64,000 nt of DNA, from assembly GCA_019055375.1 (NCBI GenBank), contig JAHQIW010003769.1:198501-262500 (forward strand). The letters are read 5' to 3'. How positions within the stretch are numbered: the stretch's first letter is position 1; each line of letters starts with the position of its first letter. The notes beneath the pieces are model-generated. The model was not told the origin of the DNA. It ran no database searches and worked only from the letters and a program-made list of their open reading frames with translations. This DNA is from Parelaphostrongylus tenuis (lineage: Eukaryota > Nematoda > Chromadorea > Rhabditida > Metastrongylidae). The position numbers were made by a program, and so were the translations under genes. Shown here piece after piece: positions 13,131 to 25,800 of this stretch.

Positions 13131-14294
13131 TCTTCTCTTTTTTGCCCACCGATGATATTCAACGGCGCGTAAAGGCGTTCTACACATTGCATATGACATG
13201 ATGACATTTTTATCAAATGAGCGTTCTTATAAGGGTTTGTGAAGGAAAATTTGAATACTGTATGATACATGATACTTTACCAGTGCAGTTTGAGCAAAGA
13301 TCTTTTATTAGTTTGCAATTAGTTGAGTCGTTAATAAGTTTTCTAGCAGATTTGAATCGTTCCATTCGTTGTCATCCTCTATCCTTCCAAAGTGTCAATG
13401 GCTTCGGTGTTATCACGGGTTTTGTGACATTTAGAGAATTAAAAATAAGTTACTGTAGGAGTTAATGTTGTTAAAATTGTTAGAATTTTACGTGCACAAT
13501 ATTAGAATGTATTTAGATATTTGTGCTTTTTTCAAAATGTTCAACAGAATACATAATAGACATAAACAATTGTTCTTACTGATACTTTCTTTTATTTCTT
13601 TATCGAGTGTCTTGTAGTGCCGTAGAGACCATAAGTTCGGATACCTGAACGGTTGTGAATCCCGAATATTATCAATTAGTCGTGTATAAATTTGATTTAA
13701 AGCTTATGGAATCTGTGAATACTGACGCAGCTATTTTGAATGAATGGATAAAACGTTTTAATCATCTTTGAGCTCTAATTTTCGTAGGAAATACGTCGAA
13801 AAACGTCTTCAAACTTCTCAAAAGTCTTCAACTAAAGAACTATCTATGGCTGCTACTTAAGGACTGTTGGCCATGCCTGTGAAAGTTGTTAATGCTGATT
13901 TAGAAGATTTGGTACAATTCTGTTTTCGGAAAGGCTTTTAAAGAGACGTTTTTCGTTGGATAAAAAGTTTCCATCATTCATTGATTCTCATTCGAAAGCT
14001 TAAGTCATTTCGAATACAGAAATGTATTTGTTTTTCGAAAAAGCTCTTTTACAGCGCTGTGGCACTAAATTGCGTTTCACAGACGACGCACGCTGTCGCG
14101 TTTCTATCTCGCTGAACAAAGCTCTTTCCTTAAGCAATTGCAAATCATTGCAGTATATATCTAAACGATATCAAAAAAATACTTTCCAAAAAGATCTCCA
14201 TACAATGCCGTAGCAGGAAAAATAAAGCTATATTTCACACGCGTTCAGAATATTGTTATCGCGCATATTTCTCGCAGGGAGAGCTTAGCCCTTA

Positions 14295-14610
14295 GATTCA
14301 AAGGATAAAGGATAAAGCTTTCGGCGTTAATCATTCCCTGAGGGATGCGCCATCCATTTGCCTCCAAATATTACTTCGTTTGAGGTGATTTATAGCATAT
14401 TTCGCCTTTACAATGACTCGCGGAGGCCTTCCGCTGAACCAAGTCAGTGCTGCTAATCCTTCCAGAAAAATCTGAGTCCAGTTTCACACCATTTACCGAC
14501 CTTGGAGAGATGGATGGCCTGGTGAGCCATGAACGCGCGATCGTACCAGTGACCTCGTCTACGTCGCAGAGCACGTCTAACAACTGCGCCACATGCGTTC
14601 ATCCTTAGAT
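14295..14610 (-). repeat. Family E element
   Basis: The left end holds GGATAAAGCTTTCGGCGTTAATCATTCCCTGAGGGATGCG, the family E terminal repeat, followed by the reverse complement of the body (AAGTCAGTGCTGCTAATCCTTCC) and of the tRNA-like head (ending in TGCGCCACATGCG). Confidence 0.65.
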
Positions 14611-15077
14611 TATCAATAATTATTTGAAAGCCTAAATCTGGGAGATTCAAAAAATGCACTTACTTTTTAGAAAAACCTTTTTCAGCGCTACAACAAAAAT
14701 ATAAAAACGTGTTTCACACTTATGGCGCGTTATCAGGCGGATTTCAGTTAATTGTTTGCAAATTTTTCCCCTCTCTGTAGGAATTTCCAGGTCTTTTCCT
14801 AAAGTTGTAGAAAAAAACGTTCTCTCGTTCTAAAACTTAAACTCTTCATTTCCCTTTTGTGCTGCAAATAAAACCCTATTCTAAAGGTAGCCCTAAGCTT
14901 GAGCCCAAGCAGCTTAGACTAAGTACAAAAAGGACATGATGTTGTAGAGGAAATCTCGTAGTTTCAGAGTCGTATGTTTAATGTGAAGTCTTTTACAAGC
15001 GGACAAAAATCCTAACTTTGATTTTAACTTCTTACTTCCTTCTTAAACCAGACACGAGGTTCTATAACACCATTTAT

Positions 15078-15120
15078 TCTGCCGACGTTTCGGCAGTTTC
15101 GTCTTCTTCAGAGCCTAGAC
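15078..15120 (-). ncRNA. Family D hammerhead motif (Penelope-type)
   Basis: Minus strand from 15120 down: GGCT, CTGAAGA (15111-15105), short stem II ending in TGCC, GAAA (15091-15088), CGTC (cleavage after the C), then GGCAG. Stem III is minimal, as in ribozymes of Penelope-like retroelements. Stem I pairs for only about three positions, so activity is doubtful. Confidence 0.55.
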
Positions 15121-16099
15121 AGATCAGGTTGTCCACAATGAAAAAAGGCAATCTTCATTAATCGTTTAGGAAAAACCACCAGACTCAGGTTTAAATCGCA
15201 TCAAGCGCAAAATCAACTTTCGGCAGACTCATCGCTTTCACAAGTCTTCCACCGAGTTGTTTGAGTTGGGATCAGTGGAATGAGATCACATGGACTCGTG
15301 TTGTACCTCCCTCATCAAAACAACTACCTTATATATTGATCACATCACAAGTGGTCATGAGGCAATGCACCGTGTGGTTCAAAGTTGAATTCGTGATTTA
15401 ATCCAAATTGATTTGAAAATCTTTCGCGGCGATATTTCATGCTCCTGAGCAAGCATGGTGAGGATGGTGACCTAACTCTAATAAGGTCTCTTAAGTGCAC
15501 TATCGATCACAGTCAGACACACTCTAGCGACAAGCGATGATCGGCGTGTTCGGAGCTCAACCTTAATTTTCCTGATAAGGTGCAGTAAAACAGTCTGCTT
15601 TATAAGCGAGAATACTCTCAAAATTGGCGGAACTTATGCTATCGAAGGGTTACTAGTAGTCTGAAGGATAAGTTCTGTCTACGAAAAATATGTGTGTGAG
15701 AAACACAGTTCCATTTCCTCTGCTAGAGCGTTGTAAGGAGGCCTTATTCAAAAATGAATAAGCTTTTGAAATTGTCGAGATTTACGCTATCAATGGTTAG
15801 TAAATGCTTAGTTTGGGAAGAAGTCATCGTCCAACAAAAAAGGTTCCTTCAGAGCACCCTTTCCGATGACGGAATTGCACCGAAGATTTTCCTTAGAATC
15901 ATGGGCTGATGGTACAAGTTTGTTCTTAAATTTTTACTACACCATTGTGGATGAAAAGTTAGGAGCTGTTTCCAAGCAAGTCGGATGCCATTTACTCAAA
16001 TCCGAATAGATAGGAAAATTAGTTGGCTTAGAGTGTGGTCTGACCAAAAACTTCGAGCTTTGGACGGCATCTATACCATGGTATCCTGATTAATCTGAA

Positions 16100-16330
16100 A
16101 AAGGATAAAAACCTATGCATTCGGCGTTGATCAATCCCTGATGGATGCTGCATGCCTTGGATTGCACTTGGCTCCGATCTTGGACGACATTTTTGGTATC
16201 TCATTGCACACTTCAGAGTGTTGGAAGACTTGGTGAGCTTGAAGCGCTTGCTTTGTCGAGCCTGCGAATGAACAAGTGTGCATGGAAGGGCACCTCTGAT
16301 CTCTAATGGTACCCACAAAGTGCCAGAACA
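16100..16330 (-). repeat. Partial family E element
   Basis: Begins with GGATAAAAACCTATGCATTCGGCGTTGATCAATCCCTGATGGATGC, a family E terminal repeat with a small insertion. The interior is diverged. Confidence 0.5.
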
Positions 16331-16869
16331 TGAGAAATTGTCACTTCTAAGTCTTTATCTTAGGTTTTACTAAGATTCTGATTGATAACATTTTGACTTC
16401 GTAACATTTCCTATCGGTATTCACGAAGACATATATCATAAGCAAATTTCCTGTCTTAACTGGTTTTTCTTCTATCAGAAACTCGTTATCAATTTCTACA
16501 CCGGTAGAAATTCTGAGTTGTTCTTTTACAACTGTCAAGAGAGGTGAGTTAATAATCGTTCTTAATATGAAGAATATAAGATTGATCCAGTATATTTGGT
16601 CATCTTGAGGTGACAAGTACCTCTTCATAATAAATAGTCATTTTCGAGACCTCAAAAATGTATTTCGAACGTATTAGTAAAGCCGAACGATCGAGTAAGA
16701 CTTTTATCGCTGCCATCGCTGAACCCGTTCCAGAACTTTCGAAACGAAACACTTCAAAAAATCCAATAACGCCAGTAATTCAGATTCAAAATTTCTCAGC
16801 ACCGAATCTTTCCCTGTGCTGGAAAAAACTCAGTCATCCTTGTTTTCTCCAGCGTAAGCTGTTTCTCCA

Positions 16870-19800
16870 ATGAAGATGGATATTCGCATTCAAGCCATGC
16901 AGACATCGTCTCCTCAGAGGATTGCACGACCTCCACGGACACAAATTCATGCTGAAACTCCACAAACACCAGTTGCACAGATTGCATGGGCACCAACTCA
17001 TGCTGAAATTCCACAAACACCAGTTGCACAGACTCCACGGGCACCAACTCATGCTGAAATTCACAAACACCAGTTGCACAGACTCACGGGCACCACTCAT
17101 GCTGAAATTCCACAAACACCAGTTGCACAGACTCCATGGGCACCAACTCATGCTGAAATTTCACAAACACCAGTTGCACAGACTCCATGGGCACCAACTC
17201 ATGCTGAAATTCCACAAACACCAGTTGCACAGACTCCATGGGCACCAGCTCATGCTGAAATTTCACAAACACCAGTTGCACAGACTCCACGAGCACCATT
17301 TGCACATACTCCACATACACCAGCTGAGGAACGTCGCCGTGTTCAAGCAAATACACCTCTAACAGGTTGGTCTGAGTCTAGAATTTCGAAGTAAACATGA
17401 TTAGTGTCGAATATTGCCTTTTTCAAAATATACACAAATACCGCCTATTGAAGGAGGAGGAAAGCCTTATCAAAAAGAAGGAAAGTTTACTGCTGGGTCC
17501 AGGAAAGGCGAGAAAGGAAGATCACGAAAATCGCCGCATGAAAGAGTGGAATTTGTGGTAGTTTCTTGTATAAATTTTTAGAGATTCTAGAACCATCACT
17601 TAGTTTTGCGAATTTTTTTCATTTATCATTGTCCTAAATAGCGATTGAATCTTCGTCGATTTAGTTGAATCCAAGCGAAATGCACCACGATTTTTTTGAT
17701 GATTTATTCGGTAACGTTGCAGCCACCTATTGAATACTTGGATGTGTCACGAATCGCAATTCGTTTCCTGCAATGCCTGATGTTTTGCGAAATGTTATTG
17801 CATATCTTTGGAATACCTCTTGCCATGCTCGAGGTGCAAATGTTTTACAGTTATCGGTGGGTTGCTGGTCGCCTTCAGTTATTTCACTACGACTTCAAGG
17901 CCTCGAAACTTCGAAAGTTATTGCTAGCATCTCCTCAAGCATTGTCATACTACTCTCATCAACACGAGGGAATTACCTGGTTATGCGAATTTGGTTAGGG
18001 GAGTGGGGGGAGGGAGAGCAACGGGACAAGAGACTGCTATTCTTATGGTAACGGCACCTGATAATGTGGTGCAAAACTTTGTCTGTCTTCCATCTATAGG
18101 CCGTTGAAGAAGTGTTTTTCAAAGAGTGCGCCATCAACAACTGGCAGAACAGCAATGGGGCTACCATTTTGTGATATTCTAGTGGGTTCAGTGCTTCTGA
18201 TAATCTAAATAAGAATGCTGCCACTTTCTAGACATTTACAATTCTTGGTAACAAAGGAAAGGAGCCATTGATATCCAAGGTATCGAGATACATTCACTAG
18301 AAGACGCGGTTCTTGTGGGTGAATATTAAATAGATGTTCAGATCCAACGTTTGCACTGTGATACCTGCTTCTCATCTCTGCAATGCCGTGACTACTAGGT
18401 TTTTTAGAAAAAGCTTGGAAATTTCAGATAAAATTAATTTTTCCGTTTCTAGACATTGATTTCCAGCGGCTAAAATTTCTTCCATAATGAGCTTATCAAG
18501 TAAGTCTATGCAGGATGAGAACCTTGTCAGGAACAACGTCTTGCTAGAAAAAGTTAAAAAAAAGTCTTTAAATTGAAACAACAAGGTGGTAGCATTACGC
18601 ATTTGTTGGTGACCGCTTCTGCTACACAGAGTCTCCTTCTGTGTGATCAATCAGCCGTTTGACTCATTTAAAACAAACTGTTTATTTTGCTCTTTTTAGT
18701 GGCGATGTTTGTTACAAATATTCAAATATTCAAGTGAAAAATTATTGAAAAGAAGGTTTTTTCTAAGCCCGTTGAAGTTCCAGATCTACGTCTCATTAGC
18801 CACCGAAGTGTCACCGAAAACCCTCGAATAATCTAACTGTACACAAAAACCAGCCACTTCAAATTAGAGCAATAGTTCTTTTTCATTATCTAGGAGCAAA
18901 TGAAGAAACGACACCTATCGGTCGACAAAAAAATCTCCATAGAAGTGTCATAATCATCCGTAACGTCAATTCTTTAGCTACAGCACTACATGGCCGATAT
19001 TCGAAAAGAGCCCTTCACGACCCCTTAGCATACAGAATAAAATTATGTTTTATACTGCCCGCGCGCCTTCATTTTTGTCACGCGTGTATTCGTTGGAAGC
19101 ACGAAAAGCATATGGACGTGTAGAGATATTTCCGTAGTATCTTAGTCGACCATTTCACCTGGAGCTCCTTTCAAATCGAAGCATAAATGTTCATTTGAGT
19201 AACAAGTTGCACGCCACATGTCTAACGCGTCAGGCCATCAATCCATCGCCGACAACCGGTTCGTAGATTAGTCGGTGAGCAAGCCGCCGAACATGTGAAA
19301 CGCGATTTATTTTTTGTGCCACATTGCAGTAAGGCGGTCTTTTTAGAAAATAAGCACAAAGCTGTAATTATATATATTATACATGTATATTATATATATA
19401 TATAAACATTCTATGCACGAGATGCCTTGCAAAATCATATGCAAAAGGCCACCTATGGTTGCGCTACAAAATTTTTGCACCACTCAAAAAATATTAGGCA
19501 CATATACGTATCATAAGATTTCTGGTGCTTATTTGGAGTACAGAGGTTTTTTCCTATACTTTTTGTGATTATTTGATAGTTCATCAAATGTAGATGTATA
19601 ACCTCAAATAGCCTAGGAAAAGCTGTTTTCTCAATAATTTCCTAAGTGATATTTGCAACAGACTCGTCACCAAATATCTCGTAAGCGAACACTTGAAGTA
19701 ACTGAAGCTTGTAAGCATTCAGGGAGGAAGTTACAAAAAAGATATTTTCCCACATAGGTTGCCTGACCTAACATCTGCATATTTTATGCTATCAATTCAC

Positions 19801-22800
19801 TACGAGAACTCCACGCAGAATAAACCAACAAAAAGAAGTTTGCCACTTGTATGCGTCACCTCGCAGGAAAGTTGTTGAGAGTAAAATGAGATTTGCTGAG
19901 CCACTTTTGCAGAGCCACTATTACTTTCTCCTTCCATCTTCCTAATTTCTGATTTCTACGATTTACTTTTCGAATATGATGATACAATCGTGAAAGAAAG
20001 TCGACTATTTAGAAGTATTAGCTGGTTTCTGCCTTAACATACACCAATTTCTTCCGAAATATTTCATTCCAGAAGAGCTCTCAGTAATAGCCTTTTGTTC
20101 GGCTCGATGGTGGCTCCAATAGCTGGTGTTTTTTGCGGCTTCGATAGCATTTCGTTCAATTCATGGAATTTTCGCTATAAAGTACGTAAGTTTTTGAATT
20201 ATGTCGGGAAATTGCTAAATCTTATTGTGTATGCTTCAGTTCATTTAGTAAAAACTTCGGAAAACTCAAGAAAAATTAAGAATTAGTCCCCTTCGATGAT
20301 TCTGGGCGATACTAATACTTTTACCTTCAACATATAATTCTATTTCTCGCTGTGTTTATCCTGCAGTTTAGCTGAGACTATTAGCTTAGCAGACCATTAA
20401 GCGAAGCTTCTAAAAGTTTCAGTCACATTCCGTGATGGCCTGACGTTCAAAAGACATTCGGAGCTCATGTCTCTGATCCCCGGAGTAATGGATCACAATC
20501 TTCTACAATGGTGTAATAGCTATAATACTATACTTAATAGGCTATGCAGCTACTGAATGTGTTGTCCAATAGCAGGCTAATCATTCAAAAAGAGGCCGTG
20601 TGAAATTTGGGACTACAAAGCATCTCAAGAAATCCGCAAACAACTACAAATCTACGTCATGCGACCAAAAGTATCTTTACTTCTGGTGGAGACACCTGAG
20701 CCATGTTAAGGAGTTACTCTTCACCCATTATAAATGAGTGATGCTTATCTTCCCGAGTATCCTAAGGGCTAGAATATTCGCAGAAAGAGCTGCATTGTCA
20801 ATGAAACTCGTTCATGAATCCTTTCAAACAGTTTTCTTGCATATTCACAGTGCCATAATTCATGTACGCATGTTCGTTGGAACGACTGAGATCTACCGAA
20901 AGTTCTTCATCGCTACGAAAATGTTTCGGTTGTAGAACAGTAGTCCATGAAACACACTACGATTACTTTTCCAACTCGCGACTTTTGTGAATTGTTGTAG
21001 ATGCTGTAGATCCACAATCATCGCTTTAGATTCTTTAGGAGGGATCATCTCTAATTGACAAATATGTCCATAAACCGAAATCGTCATTTGTAAGCTGAAG
21101 CTGCTTATGAGTCGATCAAGTGATAAGTGAAGTGTAGTGCACAAATAATCAATTCTTACAAAGAAGATGGCATTTATCCTGAAACAAATGAAGGAGTTTT
21201 CCAGGGCATTTACGTATGCTGTCATCAGAGTACAAATAATTAATGTTTTTCGAAATAGTCAGAAAAAACATGTTGTTAGTGATATAAGATTAAGGAATAA
21301 TTTCGACACTAAGCACTGTTTTTTAGCTTTACGAGACCGTCAGTTGCTAGTCAAACTGTTCATCGACTGATGGCTCTGATCATGGCTCATTTGATTTTTG
21401 GAGCGACAATCCTGGCAGCAGGTGAGACGTGAAACGTTTGAAAACTCATGGACCTTCAACTCCAAAAAAGCTCCGTCTCTGCGCATTAGGTGAGGAGAGT
21501 ATGAAGTGGCTGACAGAACCAAAAAGCACTTCTTCGCTGCTTAAATACACAATTACTAAGATGATAATTTGTTTCAAAAATATATGCAGACTTGCATTTA
21601 AGTTTTCCATTAAGAACCTGATATAGGCTTGAAGGATAAGGCAAACGTCACTAGACTGACAGAGATAAGAAAATATCACTGTTTAAACAACAGTGTTATG
21701 AGCCACGTATTCGCGTTGATTAACGCGAGTTTGGCAAAAAGCATCGATTCCTCTCGGCAGCTGAGACCCGATTCGGAAGATTGCTGTTGTAATCTGAAAC
21801 AAAACTAAGTCATTCGACCAACATAGCCACATAAAGCTGTGACCTCGCAAACTGTTCTTTGTAGACTTCAAGAAGCTTCCAAAAACGATCATAGACATAT
21901 CAGGCCGTCATTGGAAATTTCACGCTGAAATTGATTCTGGGTAAGAGCTAGAAGAATGTCATGCTATAAACTCACAGATGAGTACATAACAAACGAAAAA
22001 GCTGTTGTGTGAGTATATCACGCGACAAGGAGCCACTCGTTTTCTCTTATGTTCGTCTAGAGTTGAGGACAATAGATACGTCGTTATCTGATTTTTGCTT
22101 TCGAAAGTCTCGCGTGTCGGTAGTAGACCTATCATCTGTTGGACAGGATGAGACACGATCACCTAAAGACTTTGCCTTGAGACCTCATCAATAAATTGTC
22201 TGTTATCACTCGTCACTAAACCAATAAAATAATACAGCCAAACAAAATTCTTCTTTTTCGTATCAGTATTTTTAAGACCTCGCTCAGAGCAACATGATCC
22301 GATAACATTTTGAGCTTTTCATGAGGATCTTAGGTTACTTATACAGTTTAAAACGTGCTTCGACATTGGAATCTCGTCAGCTGCACAGTGGCTTTTGGTT
22401 CACTCAGTTCCACGGAGAGATTTATGCGAGATTTCAATAACACTCGAAATGGAGGGTGTGACAGTCATCATTTACCAGCCGCGAGCAATCGAGTGTATAG
22501 CACTGCTCGTTTGGTAATCTCTTCACTTAACGGTGCCTGTACACCGTGCCACTGACGAGGCTGCAATGCCGAGACGCATGTCTTGCACTGTATAAGTGCA
22601 CTAGCAGACCTCATGAAAGGCTCAAAATATGTTTTCAAGACTCTCTTCATTCAACCGCTTTTAGCGGTGGCGTGATGCAGGGGTACACAATGATATAGAG
22701 TGATGTGCAGAACTTTTGCGTCAGGCAGAGCTCGACCTGCATTTCACTCCATCCGAGGACGCGTGCTTTAACTCGCTGCATTACGGATAGTGAAAATGCG

Positions 22801-25800
22801 GGTTAGAGAATCGTCTGATGCAAAAGTTTTGCATACTCCTTTACATCATTGAATATGTCTATAACGTCATACACCGCCAAAAGCAGTTGAATTAAAAGAA
22901 TTCTGATAACACATTTTGACCTTTCATGAGGTCTGTTATGGCACTTATACAACGCAAAACATGTGTTTCGATATCGCAGTCTCGTCAGCTACACGGTACT
23001 TTCGATTCAATTAGTTGACAGGTGCTGCTGACGAATAAATGCGTTGCGGCGTAGAAAGAGTGGTGTCAAAACAAGCGTCGGTAGTGCAACGGGTCAGAGC
23101 ACGCGACTCCAGACAAGGTGAAATGCGAGCTCGAGTCCCGCCTAACTCAAAAGTTTCGCACCTCACTCTACATCATTGGACATAGTATAGTAGTTATGCG
23201 GGCAGCAAGGTGTTCCACATATTCTTGGCAAAATTGATGACAATCTTCCTCAAAAGTATGTGAGCGTAGACTGTAATGGGGCAATTTAGGAATAAAACCC
23301 GATTGTCGACATCTCCACCATTTTCTCTTTGCGAACGATGTCCTTTTTATCCCAGGAAGCCTTAGCCAAGCAGTAAATATTAGCAGACTTCGCTAACATC
23401 GTTAAAATGCGGATCTTTACTGGATTTCAAGGAGGCGACGTTCATGAGGATTGAATCTGCTTTCTATGCCTTATTCATGTTTAACAGAATGAATACTCTC
23501 GAATGCCACAATTAGTATACATTATCGAAGGATCGATACGATAAATAACTTGTCCACAGAATCGAAAATGAGGAAGCGGACAGTTTGAGGAGTTTTAAAA
23601 ACAATGAATATGACGAACTACATATCAAATGATTCTGATGAAGAGACCAGAAAATGGCCGACACTGTCTTAGATATATTTTTGTCATGAGTGTGTCCAGT
23701 CAATATACAGTAAATGTATTCATATCATGAATGTTTGACTCCTTTGTGTTCTCTTTAGCTGAAATAATTCCGTAGAAAAAAACGTCGGCTCCATAGAAGA
23801 TAATTACTATAAAAAAATTCACTGAGGTATAAATCGAGTTGACGTTTCCTAATTAGACATGTCTGCTTTAATACATTATGTATCAACGGCAGTTGTGTGT
23901 GATACATTATCGTAGGTAAGTGAAGTAGAAATTTTTTCTGAGCAACGTGTTGTCTTCTTAATCACCCTCAAGAAGCAAGTTTTATAGTTTTCATTCTTTC
24001 AGTTTCGTATTAGTTGATTTCACCTCCAGAAGATAAGCAGGAATTGTTGTCAAGTGGTTGCCAGAACCGGCTATCCATTGACCTCGGCATTCTTCAAAAA
24101 TTCACATTTTTTTCTTTGTAAGCTAAAATTCTAGGTTCGTACTATACAATTCTTTTAAACAGCTAGCTTTTCGGCGGTTTCGCCTTTTTCGGAGCCTGGA
24201 AAGATCAAGTTGGCCGCAGCTCTAATGCAAAACCGCTACTGCGTTGGGTGTTCCAATAAATTGCATTATAAAAACCGCAAACTTTGGCTTACAAAGAAAA
24301 AGGAGTGATTTTTTGATAGGATTGAAGCGCAAAAAACGATGTTTCCGTCAACGATTGAAAATGAGAGCTTAGATATAACCAAATCTCTAACGGAAACATC
24401 TGAATGGAATTTAAGAATTTCAAAGAAAAAATTCTGCGTTTCTGTGTGCCTTGATTTGCCTATGCTTTTTGGAGTCGATAATCGTTCCAACTTTTTTATT
24501 ATCAGAACTATTCGGGTACAAATGAAGAGGTTTTTTTCCAGCTAACATGTTTGAATCTGAGGTTCAATCGGACGCCGTTCATGAGGTCGTCAGAACGAAC
24601 ATGCGTTATCTGATTCTCTACGCAACCAATGATGCGAGCTATATGGAGGTGCAGTTTGCCATAAGATCAACCTTTTTGCTGAAAAGCATAGTTATGTGCC
24701 AGTGAAACCTTTGAGAACGATTGTGTTCTAGTCGGAAAAAAGATTATTTTGTATGCAAAAACATCAGATTGTAGTTTTTTTTTATAGGTTTCTTCATCTT
24801 TCATTCATTCCATCATAATATACTCTCATAAACATCGTTCTAAAATTGCTTAACTCCAAAAAGCCGCTCCAGTTTTCAAAGTTAAATACAAGGTCCCATG
24901 AAGTACAACTCCAATTTTTTGTCTTGCCCCTAACACTATTTTCAGGAAATCAGTCGCTTACAACAACGGCTAGAATGCTGTGGAATGAAGACTGACGTTG
25001 AGCTGGGCAACGGTTCGGAGTTTTCGGCATTTTCCTACTGTTTTTCTCCTCGTTCAATTGACTTTTCTTAAGAGTATAAGAAAGCAAGGTGAAAATGTGT
25101 GTTTTAGGGAAATTATTACGGTCGCTTTCAAGCGCTCAGGCGTTTTTTTCTCAAGTGATCCAACAAACAGTATTCGTCTTACAGGAAACTGATAAATTGC
25201 CCTTCTTTTTCTAGGGTCCTACACAAGCGCCGATCATCCGTGGAATATGTGGTTCGCCGCCTATTCACTGGACGACTCCTACCCGAATGCGATTAGGTCC
25301 GCATTTGTGCTGGTGTGAAACTGACACAATTCGAATTGTTTCTTTCTCACTTTTCTCCAAGAATTAATGATTCTTATTTCAATAGATATGTGGTATTCGC
25401 TCTGAAAAACAACAATTTTGTCTTTCGGATTCAGAGCTTGATTTACTACGAATTCCACTGCTTTTTCGCTTCTCTCTTAAGCTTCATCTATCTTAAGTTG
25501 TAGGTGTTGAGGCGAGATAGATAGACCACATTCGAACGTTCCTCAGAGAGCGAATATTTGCTGTTAGGTTGCAGTTAAAACGTTTTAATTCATTTCTTTT
25601 CCAAGACTGGCTCTTCATGGGTCTCAGCTGTAATAAACTAAGCAATCTCATATTTTTCCATGAAGGTTTCTTTCTAAATCCATAGTTGTCAAATGCTTTA
25701 TACTCTTTCTCTTCTCAATTTTTTCTCCAGAAGTAATTTGAAATGCGGAAGTTTAGGCATTTGTATTCGTTACCATGGTCGTGCTGTAATCTAGCCAGAC

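Larger units (their letters stand above)
13131..16869. other. Intergenic region
   Basis: No convincing exon seen between the Hog-domain stop and the tetraspanin start. It contains one minus-strand family E copy (14295-14610), one minus-strand family D hammerhead (15078-15120) and a partial family E copy (16100-16330). The rest is unassigned AT-rich sequence. A short open stretch from 16658 could be an upstream tetraspanin exon but is not supported by a matching splice phase. Confidence 0.6.

Noticed and set aside
16796..17356. Minus-strand and second forward-frame open stretches over the 51-bp repeat
   Set aside because: They arise because the unit length is a multiple of three; only the forward frame starting at 16870 continues in phase into the tetraspanin exons.
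21327..21421. Frameshift in the TM3 exon suggested by an RDRQLLVKLF reading
   Set aside because: Using the donor after 20181 the exon is open in the TM3 frame without any shift, so no break is needed.
23061..23160. Functional tRNA gene
   Set aside because: A box B-like T arm is present but the acceptor stem and anticodon arm cannot be formed; it is better explained as a repeat.
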